From positions 67,763,116 to 67,827,115 of the forward strand of contig CM063502.1 in assembly GCA_032207245.1 (NCBI GenBank): a stretch of DNA of 64,000 bases, read 5' to 3'. Made by a program: the position numbers and the translations under genes. Under the pieces are notes generated by a model. That model was not told the DNA's origin and did no database searches. It was given only the letters and a program-made list of their open reading frames with translations. Shown one piece after another: positions 46,401 through 58,499 of this stretch. Origin of the DNA: Pardosa pseudoannulata. Its lineage: Eukaryota > Arthropoda > Arachnida > Araneae > Lycosidae. Position 1 is the stretch's first letter. Each line of letters begins with the position of its first letter.

Positions 46401-46980
46401 CACGAGCAATGTATTTTATAACTTAATAAATATTTAAAATTTTAAAAAGTATTCAATTTTTTTAAAGTTTTAATTTTTTTCTTCTAGAATCTATAATGCA
46501 TTTAAGTTTTAAGTTTGCAGAATAAAAAATATATTTAGTTTCAATTTGATAAGAAATTTGTTTTATTATTCAGAATGTACCTTGTTAGAAGCTAAAATTA
46601 ATTTCTTCATTTGGTTTAGGTATTTTATGCTCTTAAAAACATATCACTTAAAATAACAAAACTAAACTACTTTTTTAAAATTATCAAAAAAGATAATTTT
46701 TTTCAAAATAACTAGAACGTTTTATGGAAAATAAAAAAAATCTTTTATAGACACCACATGAATTCCATGTACTCCTATTAATAAATTTCATAACATTTTT
46801 TAATAACGCCTATAACATTTTTCCTTCAGTTCCTTTAAATATGCTTTAATTTGAAATGAGATAGGGCTCTCTAATTTTTTAATAAAGTGAACAGTTAAAC
46901 AATTGCTAAAATATTGCCTTTTAATAAGATCAAAACTTTATACAATATTGATTCAATAATAGTAGAATTGTATTCAACAA
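43458..46980. other. No supported gene
   Basis: About 3.5 kb of strongly AT-rich DNA. The 75-codon minus-strand frame at 44905 has no recognised motif. No tRNA-like boxes or transposon ends recognised. Confidence 0.5.
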
Positions 46981-47084
46981 TGAGTTGTGTATAAAGTGTG
47001 TCATCATAAAGTTAATTTGCCACTACTTGAGCAGTAAAGTGTTGGCAACCCTATTCAAAAACCATTTCACAGCTAATAGTTTAG

Positions 47085-47290
47085 GGTTAGTAAAAACAGA
47101 ACATTACACGGTAAAACAACGTGTTTTCATTGTTGAACAATATTTCAAAAATAATGAAAATCTGGTGGCAACAAACCTTTCCTCAGTGCTCTCTCTCGTT
47201 TAGGTAAAAAGAATTAGCCCCTGGATCTTGTGATTTAACACCATTGTATTGGGGTTATTTGAAGGTCTATGCCATTTGATGATTTTTTTT
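47085..47290 (+). pseudogene. Mariner/IS630-type transposase remnant
   Basis: EHYTVKQRVFIVEQYFKNNE then NLVAT (about 47099-47175) resembles the N-terminal helix-turn-helix found in many arthropod mariner-type transposases. A short distance on, after stops, SCDLTPLYWGYLKVYA (about 47228-47273) resembles the C-terminal CDLTPLDFFLWGYLK block. The middle of the gene, including the first catalytic residues, is deleted. Element ends were not identified; GTGTGTCATCATAAAGTT near 46996 may be part of one. Confidence 0.65.
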
Positions 47291-47404
47291 TTCATTTGAC
47301 GCATATTTTCTATGTTATTTTAAAAGATATTAGTAATCTACTTGAAATAACAAATATAAATATATTTTCAAAGCTGAAGAATCATTAAAAGATTTAAAGA
47401 ATGT

Positions 47405-47538
47405 TCATTCCTAAAAAGGAGATAGAAAATTTCGTTTTGTATGTAAGACTTATAATGGAGTTATTAAGTCTCGAAAGGTAATATGTTCTTTTAATATCTT
47501 TTTAAAAAATTTAGAAAATAATGTGTATGCTTAAAAGG

Positions 47539-47613
<75 letters not shown>

Positions 47614-48240
47614 ATTTTAAGAGAGATTCTAACGCATCTTACAAAATCTATGAAAAATATATCAGGCTCTTTTGGTAAATAAATTAGCTTTGAAAAGTAA
47701 ACTGTTATAAACCATGTGTTTAAATCACACATTAATGCAGAGTTAAATATTAAAGCAATTTTATAACATCATTTTTTCCATATTTAACTGTATACAGAAA
47801 ACTTGGACTTCGTCAGCATAATAAAACGAATTTTATTGTGATTATAAACTGAATGAATAAAAAGATAAATAACTATCATTTGATGACTTTTGTACCAGTA
47901 AAGTATAATATTTCACAAAAGTTATAAAATTAAAAATGGATACTTAAAAAAGAATGTGCGTGCCATTCCATGACTGATTCTAACTAAATCTATAAAAATA
48001 GCTCAGAGTATTTTAATAAACCAGTAAACATTGAATAAAATAGTTACAAATCATGTATTTAGAACTCATCAGTAGAGAATGAAGTTACCAAATTGCACAA
48101 ATATTTATCGGGTATTTCATAGTTTAATTGCATTGTTCAAAAAAATTTGAAGTTCGTTAAAGAAATAAAAGATGAATATCATTGTAAAAATGAACTGACT
48201 GAAAAAAAACTCTTTACATATCGGTTGATGACTTTTGGAC
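47405..48240. repeat. Diverged tandem duplication interrupted by an AT tract
   Basis: Blocks near 47531-47760 and 47942-48090 share TGCTTAAAA/TACTTAAAA, GCCATT, GATTCTAAC, AAATCTAT, TAAACTGTTA/AAATAGTTA and CATGT(G/A)TTTA. TTGATGACTTTTGTACCAG at about 47881 recurs as TTGATGACTTTTGGACCAG at about 48222. The first copy was enlarged by the 70-bp AT microsatellite. The left edge (TTAAGTCTCGAAAGGTA, about 47465) is also echoed at 28795. Confidence 0.6.
47541..47610. repeat. (AT)n microsatellite
   Basis: About 70 bp of uninterrupted AT dinucleotides. It produces the spurious Ile-Tyr run in the 73-codon minus-strand frame. Confidence 0.95.
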
Positions 48241-48449
48241 CAGTTTCAGCATACAACTCAGTAGTTCTAAATAACTTTGCAAATATTCCTACCAAACTTC
48301 TTTTATCTATATAGATTATCTATTACATTACCTAGACGTAACTTTTCATAAATATTTATCGGTATAAAAAATACTTTAAAACATCAGTACACATAGATTA
48401 GAAAGATATATTGCAAGTATAAAACTCTAATGCGTGTTTATAAATAACA

Positions 48450-48810
48450 CTTTGGCCCAGATAGCACTTTTCTATGTGCCTCCCTCGTTATCCGATACTT
48501 AATGAATCTACGCATCCCAGTTTATCCTCTGTTAATGTTGGTTCGGCAGGGAATAAAGAATGTGACGCTGGGGGGCTTTAGATAACTTTTTACTTCGCTT
48601 CCGGAAATCATTTCCGTGTCGCGTTTGTTGAAATGGTTTCGCATTAGGAAGGCTAAGAGAAATTTTAATCACATTAGTTCGTACATAAGATGAGCAGGGT
48701 GCTAAGTTATTGGCGACATGAACTAAAGGATATTAGTTCGGGGAAGGAAGAATGGGGAAGGAAATCAGAAAGAATCCAATGCAGTTACTGAATAAACTCT
48801 GAAACCTATT
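48450..48810. other. GC-richer island, unidentified
   Basis: Composition rises clearly relative to both flanks (GGCCCAGATAGCAC, TGTGACGCTGGGGGGC, CGCTTCCGGAAATCATTTCC, GGGGAAGGAAGAATGGGGAA). No long frame, tRNA box or transposon end is visible. It could be a conserved non-coding element, a short exon, or part of an unknown repeat. The adjoining 48811-49596 is plain AT-rich DNA. Confidence 0.35.
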
Positions 48811-49596
48811 TGGCACATCACATATGACAACGGATGTGAATAAAATGCACTATCATTAAAGTTTCTCCCCCAAAGAGCTATTAAATGTGAAACTTTTAGT
48901 GCTGAATATAAATATTTGGTAAAAATATCCTGTCAAACAACACTTTATCGGACTTTTTTTTTATCATGTTTTAAAATTATCAACGATTCCAATATCTGAG
49001 ATACAAATCGTTTAGCAGATTCGGAAACTTTTAAATGCCGTAAAGGAATTTAAATTAGTATTTGGTAACGATAAAGGTAGTTAAACTAACTTCTTTATTG
49101 CACTTTAACTACTATAAAGCTATCTCTAGAACCACAAATGCATGTTTCGTGTGTCTTTTTTAACGAGTTAATTTCCAAATATTTTTCATTAAATAATTCT
49201 GCAGACATTAAAGCTTTTTTTTTCTTTTTCAGTCTCATCTATCTAAAAACTAATTAAATGCCTAATTTCAGTTTACCGATGTTTTTATTGTGAGTATTTC
49301 AATCTTTTTTTTTCATAAATATTTTACACTGTTTAATTCAAGCGAAATTAACGCGACATTGGTCATTTTTTGTAACATTCATTTGTTTTCATTTTTGTAA
49401 TATGTATCGTTTCATGGCATTTCTTTATATAGAACTTATATTGCTAATATTACAAGAATTTATTTTCTTTTCGAATATTTGACATCTTATATCCTGTACA
49501 ACGGACTTCAATGGAGCAGTTTACTTTGCATGGTAGTACTGTTGGTAAGCACAGGATTAAAAGTAAACAAGGTTTTATTAGTAAATAAAGTTTCAT

Positions 49597-49655
49597 TTGG
49601 TTTGGTTTGGAGAAGTAAACTTTTTACAACACAAGAACTAATTAGGCAATTCATC
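49597..49655 (-). mobile_element. SINE tail fragment
   Basis: TTTGGTTTGGTTTGGAGAAG, ACTTTTTACAACACAAG and AACTAATT match the antisense tail of the main family. Only the tail is present. Confidence 0.45.
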
Positions 49656-52022
49656 ATACATGAGTCTAACTGTCACATGCTTATCTAACTAGAGATTTTT
49701 TAGTAAATTATAGCCATGATAAACAGCATTATTTAAATTTTCAACATCTTATATTTCTTCACAAACCCTCATTTCTACCAGATATCAGAAATTTATTGGT
49801 TGATGAATTGCAGAATTTGGTAAACATACTTTTAAATAAAATTTTATAACGTGTTATCTTGTATATCCCACCACTAACTCAATGGACCACTTTTTTGCGA
49901 AACGTTGCTACTTTCTAAACTGCAAGAAGATAAAGTAACAAAAGTAAAAACTGTGACTAAAAACAAAACTCATTTATTCAAGATGTGTTTTGTTTGCGTC
50001 AGTATATATTTATATCCTTTAGAGCTTTTTTACTTAAACACATCATCTGTTAGCCTCTTGGCACTTAAAAGTTCAACTAAAATGTCGTGGTCTTAAGCCA
50101 ACGCAGTGTTGAGAGAATTAAACGAACAACAGTCGATTCCACGCTGTAGTAATGCTGTAACATCTGGCATAAAACTCGAGCAGCAAAATAAACATGTCAA
50201 CCTTGAACAGGAAAAAAAATTTAGTATAAGTTTCTTAGAGATTTTTCACACTAATTTATAGAGTAACTGTTATTTCGGTCTTCAATGAAGTGTAGCGGCT
50301 TGGTTCAGTGACTAAGATCCAAGTCTCATTTATTTCTTGTGCACCACGGAAAACACATATTGATCACTCTAATTCCAAACCGGGAACTGCGGCCAACCCA
50401 GACAAGACAAATGTCTTCTTCCTGTGCCTTGCAATTATCTTACTTGATAGTATTTGATTTCTTCAATGATGCCATCCGAAGCGATATTTTATTGCACTTT
50501 ATTTAACTGTATTATTGAGAAATATTTAATACACTTTTATTCCAATCTTCTCATCGTCTGAAACAAAGGACTGCAAATACTCTGATAAAATACTTTGTTC
50601 TGGTTAATCAATAGGTTAGGGAAATAATTTAGTTCGCTGTCAATGGTAAAATAATTTATACAGAAACAGTATTTCCTTTTTCAATTTTTCTTACTTGGCT
50701 CATTCTATTAGTTTTAGAAACATTTACTAAAGATAATAGGAGAATTGATACAAGTTTTTTTATGATTATGGTACAGCTATGTTACAAGGAGTGTCTTAGT
50801 ATTCTTTTAAATATTAAATCTGCTTTTAACTATTATCCATACAAAATTAATGATTCTATAAAGGTGACCATGTATTGTTAATGCAAATAATTTCAAATAA
50901 AAATAACCAAAACTCAACTTTCTGCGTAGGCTATCTGAAATACATTATATTTTTGCTCTAGATAAAAGTTAAAACGACTAATAGTTTAATCATTTTATCA
51001 ATATGAATAAATTTTGGGATTTATATGTCATATTAAGTATTTAGTTCGGTATAATTACAGATCTTCCATTTCAGCTTTATAAAAATATTAGGAAACTTAA
51101 TAACATTTAGCAGATCGATAAATTACAAACTTTAAAAATTAAGTAACAGAATGTTTTATAAATGTTTTAAAAAGTTAAAATAATAATGCTATCTTCAAGC
51201 TATCATTTACAAATCTATTTCAAGAAAAGGTATATAATGACCAAATGACATTTTTACTGCGAATAAAGGTTAGCATTCGTTTGCATGGATGCTTGGTAGT
51301 TGTTCAGAATCAATACTAAGCAATAGCTACTAGTTCCGTCACTCCCAACCAACAACCAAGGTATTGAACATATAATCTGATCACAGATAACTGACTCTCA
51401 GTCGACAGACGGGCAAAGACTTTATTTCTTCCAGGGATTACTTCTAGGTGAAAATGAATTGAGATTTGAATCATATCCTCTGCTGTATTTTGGTTTCGGT
51501 GGTAACTGCCGTTTGTATTTGTAGAAAGATAGAGATAAAGAGAGTGAGTAAGTAATGAGATTTTTGTCGCATCCGAAAGGGAAGCAATTTCATCTTGAAT
51601 TTCATGCAGTCATGTCGAATCGTTGTCAAGTTGAAAAACACAAAGAGAGATTTGGAATCACACTGGCATAGTTTATTCAGACAACTTCTCTGGGAGACGT
51701 CTGGCCGCAAAACATGTACATCTCGGTTAAATATTTGTCTGGGGCAACCAATCAGGTTTAATTACCAGTCACGTGGGTGACGCCTCAGACTTTGGTAAAC
51801 ATACTTATTATGCTTAAGCGCTATGCATGCTTATTTAGCTTAAGCATCAGGAGCTATATTAAAGTAAGCAACAGGAAGCTTGGAGGTGCAAAAGTAATCA
51901 ATTTAATAGGGAAACAAAAATATTCAAACAAGGTTGCTAGAACAGGTTGCCAGAAAAGGACAGAATTGCTAGAAAATTATTTTAAGTTACACATAATTAC
52001 ATTGCTTAATTTTTAGGATAAA

Positions 52023-52025
<3 letters not shown>
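49656..52025. other. No supported gene; one GC-richer patch
   Basis: At 50290-50330 GTAGCGGCTTGGTTCAGTGA resembles a tRNA A box but no B box pairs with it. A patch at 51420-51790 is GC-richer and holds overlapping 79- and 61-codon frames on opposite strands, neither with a motif. Confidence 0.4.
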
Positions 52026-52061
<36 letters not shown>

Positions 52062-52079
52062 TATATATACACATATATA
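52026..52079. repeat. (AT)n microsatellite
   Basis: About 50 bp of AT dinucleotides with small breaks. Confidence 0.9.
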
Positions 52080-52505
52080 TTCTGGCATACTAATATACTA
52101 GTAGTACAATAGAAAGAAATTTTAAGCCAGACTCAATGCTTCATTAATTTTTTCCCCCAAAGGATCTCGAGACTTCGAATATTTTATAAACAAACTGAAG
52201 GAGGAAAATGAATTTCCCTCTTTTCTAAGTAGAATCTCATGAGATTTGTCAAAATGTCTCTGATTCGAATGTGGATTATAATACTCCCAATCTGGTCTTC
52301 AAAAAGCAAAACATTTGCCGTACTGTCTACTATTAGATCGAACATATAAACTATTTTAACATTTTACCATATTTTATTTTTTGATAAATGAATATATAAC
52401 TGAAGGTGAGAGAAACATTCTTAACAATTATAAAGTTTTTAAATGTCGCCCTGTTGTAGGATTAAATAAATATCAAGTCCCTTCAACAATTTAACATTCG
52501 AAGTA

Positions 52506-52640
52506 CAGTGGTGCATTGACTTACGAGTATAATTTAGTTCGTGACAGAGTTTAAAACTCAAATTACTCGGACGTTATATTTTTTCCCATTGAAATGAAAT
52601 GAAATGCCATTATTCCGCTCCAAATGTCCCCAATCATCAT
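52506..52640 (+). mobile_element. Terminal fragment of a Tc1/mariner- or Tigger-type DNA transposon
   Basis: TACAGTGGTGCATTGACTTA followed by CGAGTATAATTTAGTTCG, CTCAAATTACTCGGACG and CCCATTGAAATGAAATG, AAATGCCATTATTCCGCTCC resembles a widespread transposon end (CAGTGG, then CGA..TACGAGT.TAATTCGT and CCCATTGAAAT motifs). I recall this only as a type. A TA precedes CAGTGG. No opposite terminus was found within the next kilobase. Confidence 0.45.
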
Positions 52641-53807
52641 CCTCTAAGAAATTTTTCATTCATCCTCTAAGAAAGCAGACACTGCATTTTTTGCTTCTTA
52701 TTTTTAAAGAAGGAAAAATGTACTTATAAAGAATTTTATATAAAAATGTACTACACTGGAATTTACAACAATAAACTAGTTTTTATTTTGCTCAGCGTTT
52801 AGTTTGGAAATCAAATATGTAAATTTCCTGACAGAGGTAGAGGGAAATAGCTAAATTGAATGGCTAGATACCGTATTGTTTTCTTACAGTTAATTGAAAT
52901 GAAATTAATTCATGCCAGTTTTTCTAAAGTCAGCCATCTTAAATATTTTGTTACTTGTTTTTAACATTATAAAAGCATATTAAATAAGAATAAATATTCA
53001 AACATAACTAATTTTCTATTTAAATTTTAATTTTCTATTCTTATCAATTAATTCAAAATTAATTCAAAGTTAAGTTAAGACAAAGTTAGTCAAAATTAAT
53101 TCAAAGTTAATCGTTTAAATTAATTCAAAATTAAAGCTCTTTTGGCGATTAACTTTGCTTACAAAACATATGCGTATTTCCCACATCTGAATTTGCTATT
53201 AGTCTTAACAATTGGTTGGTAAATAATTATCCACTAGGCATATAAGAATTAATTTACAAATTATTAAATTTGCAAAGTTTCTCTGTTTTGGAAATTAATT
53301 TTATTCAAATATATTTCAATTCACAAATTACTTGATCTAACACTCAATTTGATTTATTTCATCAACCATACACATTAGAACTCTTCATTACAAATCTAAC
53401 CCAAGTATGCAAGATAAATACCAAAATATCTCTGTCATTGATCAGTAGCTCTTAGAAGAGACAGTTTCTTGCCAAACAATCTGTTTTCTAATCCTGATCT
53501 CTAAATAAGAATAAAAGTTCTCCCTCTCTGATAAGCTGTAAATCTGTCGTGGTTAGATAAGAGATTTAGACCCGAAAATCTTCCATGATATAAACAATCT
53601 CAGCATAAAATTGAAAAATATGTTGATTAATCTTGTGATTTCAGATAGAGTGGGGACTTTTTACACCGAATTGATATTTTTACTTAACTTCGTCTCAACA
53701 TTTATGCCAATATTTTCTAAAAACTCTAAAAGATTTATTAGAACAATTTCTGATTTCATTTATAAGAGCTAAGGAATACGACAAAATTTGGTCTGAATCA
53801 TAATTAT
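52641..53807. other. No gene seen
   Basis: A local cluster of TTAATTCAAA-type words at 53040-53125 is a degenerate short tandem repeat. Otherwise AT-rich spacer. Confidence 0.5.
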
Positions 53808-53925
53808 CTATTTTTTGGCACACGAAGACTAATTAAACAAACCTACTAATTGTGAATGGGTGAAGATATTTAATGGAGTTCAAACACACCGACTTCGGTG
53901 CAAAAAGACAATTCCGAAAGTACTT
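53808..53925 (-). mobile_element. Degenerate SINE, main family
   Basis: CTATTTTTTGGCACACGAAG and ACTAATTAAACAAACCTACT, then GGAGTTCAAACACACCGAC and TTCGGTGCAAAAAGAC follow the antisense tail and head; the body is shortened. Confidence 0.4.
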
Positions 53926-54150
53926 TAGATATAAAAAATAAAATTAGCTAACTGTAAATACTTTCGTGGAATATTTAATCTGTCTATTAAAAAATTGTGG
54001 TAGCATTGCTAAATTATTTTTCTTCAATACAATATCTAGTCTTTAAGAGAGAAAATGACATTTTTTTGCTTCCTATCTGAAAACTAATGTCTATTAAAGC
54101 TTAGAAATCTCTTGCAGCAAAAATACTTGAAACTGAAAACCAAATATAAG

Positions 54151-54328
54151 GTTTGGTTTGGTTTAGAGTACTACGGCCTATTGTTTTGCACACAAGGGCT
54201 AATGAGACAGGGACCTACTGTTTAAAGCCGATTCCGAACGTCTACGAATATTCATGCCGCAACGGGATTCAACCCGCGAACTCTGGTTCCGAAGAGTAGC
54301 GCTCTACCATCCGACCATCGTTCGGCAC
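54151..54328 (-). mobile_element. SINE, main family, full length and best preserved
   Basis: The minus strand starts TGCCGAACGATGGTCGGATG, GTAGAGCGCTACTCTTCGG, GGGTTGAATCCC (B box), then GCGGCATGAATATTCGTAGA, CGGAATCGGCTTTAAACAG, TAGGTCCCTGTCTCATTAGC and CCTTGTGTGCAAAA, ending with a (GGTTT)n-type tail at 54151. Head, body and simple-repeat tail are all present, so this copy defines the family layout and length of about 178 bp. Confidence 0.9.
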
Positions 54329-54400
54329 CATATATTAGGAGTTACATTCGTATTTACAAAGTTAGGCTTTATATTTTTTAGACGATTTATTCCTACAATG

Positions 54401-54640
54401 CTATCTATCTATCTATCTGTCTGTCTGTCTGTCTGTCTATCCCTCTCTTTCTATCTCCCCCTCTCTACCCTCTCTTTCTATCTCCCCCCTCATTCCCCTC
54501 TCTTTCTATCATTCCCCTCTCTTTCTATCACTCCCCTCTCTCTCCTCTCTTTCTCCCTCTCTTTCTATCTCCCCCCGCTCTCCCCCTCTCTTTCTCCTTC
54601 TTTTTCTATCTCCCCTCGCTCTTTCTCTCACTCTCTGCGT
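54401..54640 (+). repeat. (CTAT)n(CTGT)n followed by a long pyrimidine tract
   Basis: About 40 bp of CTAT and CTGT tetranucleotides are followed by about 200 bp of almost pure C/T (TCTCTTTCTATCTCCCC units). A polypurine-polypyrimidine tract of this length can form triplex DNA. The 141-codon frame across it (Ser, Leu, Pro repeats) and the preceding SINE is an artefact. Confidence 0.95.
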
Positions 54641-54659
54641 GTGCTTATGCATATAATAA

Positions 54660-55904
54660 GAAAACAAGGAAAAATATAAAAATTAAACTTTAAAAAGTAA
54701 TAAATTTTTATCTGTTGTCAATCATCAACGTTTGTAAATTTTTTATTTGTACTGCTTGATATTGATATCCTTTTTCCCGCTCCTTTGATAAAGACCCAGC
54801 TATATCTCACATTTCAAGACATCAAATAAATCTCAACTGAGTATCTTAGTTTCCTGTCTCATTAGTTCTAAAAAGTAATTCGTAGCATTTGATAGAAAAT
54901 TAAACCGAATTTATTGTATATTTCTTAAGAGTACTTGTTATAACATAATATCAATTTTTCTTTTTCAGCAATACTTTTATTTTATCTGTAAGGTAGCAGT
55001 TGATACAAAGAGCTTAATAGTTGAAAAGGATAAAACCTAAAGGATTTAAGGATCCAAAAGAAATTTCTTCAAATAAATACTAAATATATCTTTGAATTAA
55101 GGATATCAACAATACACAAATATATATTATTATTACTTGATAAAATTTAAATCTACTGATTGTGGTAATGAAAAATAACTCTTATTAAACTTTCATTATA
55201 AAAGAATAAGTTAATGAATAAACAAAATTGTCTAAATCCAAATACTTTTTAGAGTATCTAATCTATCCAGTAAAGAAAACACTGTCGCAAAATTGTTACT
55301 CTTTTATCCAAACAATTTCAATTCCCCAAAAGAGGAACAAACATTTTCTTTTTAACTTCCTATCTGCAATCGAATATCCGGTTAAACTTAGAATTTTCTT
55401 GAATTACAGAAAAAAAAAATTCGAAATCCTTTAAATTGATATCTAAAACCAAATATTAAGGATTACCCTCTTACTGAAAAAGTTGGTCTCTATACTTTTT
55501 TCATACGACCTCAGACTTTTTTAAAGGTATAGAATTTGATTCCAGTAGTTGTGAAATTCCTGATTTGGGAATCTCTTCAAATACAGACTAATTCACCTCT
55601 CGATTACTAAAGTTAAAGGCTACGTTTTTTATTCCTTTGATACAAGAACTAGTGACTCTTATCTCACATTTCAAAACAAGCTGCTGTGATATTAATCGAA
55701 TAATCCCGAATAGAGTGTAGACTTGTTAAGGCTACTTGTGCCCATTACTTCACGTTTTGTCTTTCAACAATATTTTCTTTTATCTACAAGTTAAGAATTG
55801 AAAAAGATACAAATTTAAAAAAAAAGAAATTGCTACAGCTAAAAGAAATTGCTTAGACTCTTTGACTAGAATTATTGAACATATAATAATTTCAGTTAGT
55901 GATA
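54660..55904. other. No supported gene; weak segmental similarity
   Basis: Several phrases of 54050-54990 recur at 55330-55800 (CTTCCTATCTG, AAACCAAATAT, CTCCTTTGATA/TTCCTTTGATA, ATCTCACATTTCAA, CAATA(C/T)TTT). This may be an old duplication of about 1 kb whose first copy later received the SINE. Similarity is low. Confidence 0.35.
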
Positions 55905-56452
55905 ATAACACATAGTATGTACTAGTACTAGTACGTTTTCTGACGATTGATACTTGAGCCCTGTTCACGTACTAGTACGGGTTACTGTAACAGCATGGTT
56001 TGTTTGTGGGTACAAAAATAACAGTATACACAGGAAAACGAAGCCGAATGTTCTTGTCTACTACACAGATTCTGGAAAAATTTAGACAAATAAAAACTAG
56101 TTTTTACATTATTAGTTTTATGATTGCTCTTTTCATTTTTTATAATGTAAAAATGTTTATATATAACATAATTCGAAAAAAATAAAACTATATACTACTA
56201 TTTCTATTTGATTTTTCATATTTACCATACTATTATAAATTTATCCACTAAAACATATTTTTTGTTTAGAAAAATCTTATGGTTGTTATTTATATATTTC
56301 TATTTATATATTTGTTTAGATATTTCAATATAAAATACGAAAAGTAATAATTTTTGATCTATTGAGATTTAACTTAATAACTAAATTTACGCGCAAAACT
56401 CCCGCTCCCGGTACAATTCCGCTGCGAAATGTACCCGCACACAATGTGTTAA
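55905..56452. mobile_element. TTAA-flanked MITE family, copy 3
   Basis: The left edge is mutated (ATAACACATAGTATG); the right edge is CACACAATGTGTTAA, with TTAA at 56449. The palindrome GTACTAGTAC occurs twice near the left end, as in copy 1, and the interior TTTGTGGGTACAAAAATAAC, CAGGAAAACG and TTATATATTTCTATTTATAT match. At 548 bp it is the longest copy and retains the complete right end CGCTGCGAAATGTACCCGCA, so it is closest to the ancestral form. Confidence 0.8.
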
Positions 56453-57107
56453 CAACGTAAACTATACATTAAATTTACTGTTAGATATAATTTAATTTTA
56501 CCGGATCACATAAGACTTTGTCTAGTCATGGAATATTTTTTATAAAATGTATAGGAAGATTTTCCTGAAATCCTGAAATGAATTATGAAGAAGAGCCTGT
56601 TCCTTCGAGGTTTTGGATAAAATATGTGAAAACCGAGAATCTCCTCCTCCAGCTGGATATCCCTAGGGCTGAAATGCCTAGCTGCGAAATATATAGCTCG
56701 TATTTTAGCAAAAGGTCACATTTCTTTATCTTTCCCCGGATATCACCTGAAAGTTCTTTATAGGGTTTTGCGTAACGTGATCCATGTGGCCATGAGACAT
56801 TGGTCACGTTCGAGACAAATTTAGATTAACCGGTAAAGTTACAGGGCTATTTCACCCATCGAGAATGAACAATTTGGGCAGTTTGAAATTTATTCTTCTG
56901 AAGGGTAAGAATACTCGTAGATTAGTTTAACAGATATATCGATCGCAGTAGTTTAACTTTGAAATTCAAACCAGTCCAACCGTTATTTTACGATTTCCTT
57001 TGTTTCAGTGCAGTTATTTTTTATCTAACAAAATCACATGCCTTTGTAACCCAAGAGATTTTGAGTAAACCATGTGCAGTTTTGATCTATCAAATATATT
57101 TATTGAA
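56453..57107. other. No supported gene
   Basis: Overlapping 61- and 74-codon frames at 56578-56807 on opposite strands. Composition is a little richer in GC than the flanks, but there is no recognised motif. Confidence 0.4.
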
Positions 57108-57410
57108 GCCCAATGGCGTTGAGTTAGCGCTTCGCACTCCCATGACACAGGTCCGAGGTTCGATCCCCGGACCGGGCAAGGTTGACTCAGCCTCTCATCC
57201 TTCAGTGGGTAGATGAACTGAGGGTTTAGTTAGGGAACCCAGTGTTTAGTTCCCAAGCGTGCTTGGGAACTAAACACGGGGGTTCCACGTAAGATTGACC
57301 ACCTAACCGGAACATATACTTCGCATCTTAGGGCCCTTGGTCACTTGAACAGAGATTGGCACCGTAGGCCCTGGCCCCCTAGGGGCTGTTGCACTGAGAA
57401 GTTTAGTTTA
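57108..57410 (+). mobile_element. tRNA-derived SINE, fifth type, near intact
   Basis: 57108-57178 folds like a tRNA: GCCC at the start pairs with GGGC at the end, with a D-arm-like GCGTTGAGTTAGCGC and a T arm containing GGTTCGATCCC (perfect B box). The body GACTCAGCCTCTCATCCTTC, GGGTTCCACGTAAGATTGAC, CACCTAACCGGAACATA and GGCCCTGGCCCCCTAGGGG is much GC-richer than its surroundings, suggesting a young copy. An 85-codon frame overlapping the head is antisense-independent noise. Confidence 0.8.
57242..57277. repeat. Perfect 17-bp hairpin inside the SINE
   Basis: GTGTTTAGTTCCCAAGC (57242-57258) and GCTTGGGAACTAAACAC (57261-57277) are exact inverse complements separated by GT. It probably arose by a local inverted duplication within the SINE body. 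Confidence 0.95.
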
Positions 57411-58499
57411 CCAAGAATATTAATTAGTTACACAACTGAATTAGTATAGAAAATGATTTCTATCAATTCATTTTGAAATGTACCGTTTGTATTAGATTAA
57501 TAGTATATTTTCAACTCTAGTTAAATTGTGGTTAAATTAAATAAATTTATCTCAATTATTTCAACAAACTAATTAACATAGAACTTTTTAGATTTTATTA
57601 CTGTAAAGTTTGAGAACTTACATATCTTTATGAAATAGCCCGAAACAAAATGTTTAAATAACATGAAAAGCAAGATATAAAAATAAGTATTATAAATTCT
57701 TGTAAGGTGTATTTGGAATTTTAAGAGTTTTTTTTCTTCAGTCAAAATTAGCTTTCAGTATCAATAAATAGGAATTTAGTTGGTTAGCTAAGAAGTCTAC
57801 AGACAAAGTTTCGGTACTAGAGTAATACTTTAAGTAGAGATGAACCTACTACTCAAAATAATAGTAGACTGTCAGTTGAGTAAAACGTGAATGAAGGTAT
57901 GGAAACTGGGGTCACTGAATTTTCTGGTCCTATCTCTCTAGCACAGAGAGTTCTATTATCACTTTACCAAAACCCAACTTTTGAAGATAAAAAAAACAAC
58001 AGAAATTAAGAGCAAGATATGTGGAGGGTAGAAAGAAAATTATTAAGTTTGACACAAAATTTTAATTTTAAACGAACAACTACGAGGAATAAAAATTAAT
58101 TTTCGATTTTTATAATTTTATTTATTGTTTTATTATTTTTTCATTTATAATTCAGTATATGTAGAAAACTGCTATGACCTTGAGAAGAATCTAAGTATAG
58201 CTTGAATCCGATAAACATTTAAAGAGCCAAAAAAGAAACAGAAAAGTACCAATGGCTAATTGAGAAAGCAAAAGTAATGCTTTAGCTGGTCAGGAATTCA
58301 GTGGGATTGAGAGTGGGGAGAAAATACTTTAGAGAGTGGACCAAGATCTAGAGCACGTGTTGGGCAGCCAACTAGATTAGAGAATGTTACGAGCAAGGAA
58401 TGCCAATATCGTTTGCTTTTAGCTGGGTTTGCAGGATCATAGTTGATAATATTTTTTAGATTCGTCATTTCTAAAATTGTTATGGAAATAATTTGGAAT
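57411..58499. other. No gene seen
   Basis: AT-rich. The 81-codon minus-strand frame at 58298-58543 has no motif. Confidence 0.45.

Noticed and set aside
54254..54679. 141-codon plus-strand open frame
   Set aside because: It begins in a SINE and continues through a pyrimidine microsatellite (Ser/Leu/Pro repeats).
57108..57178. Possible genuine tRNA gene
   Set aside because: It folds partly like a tRNA but has acceptor-stem mismatches and is continuous with a SINE body and no terminator.
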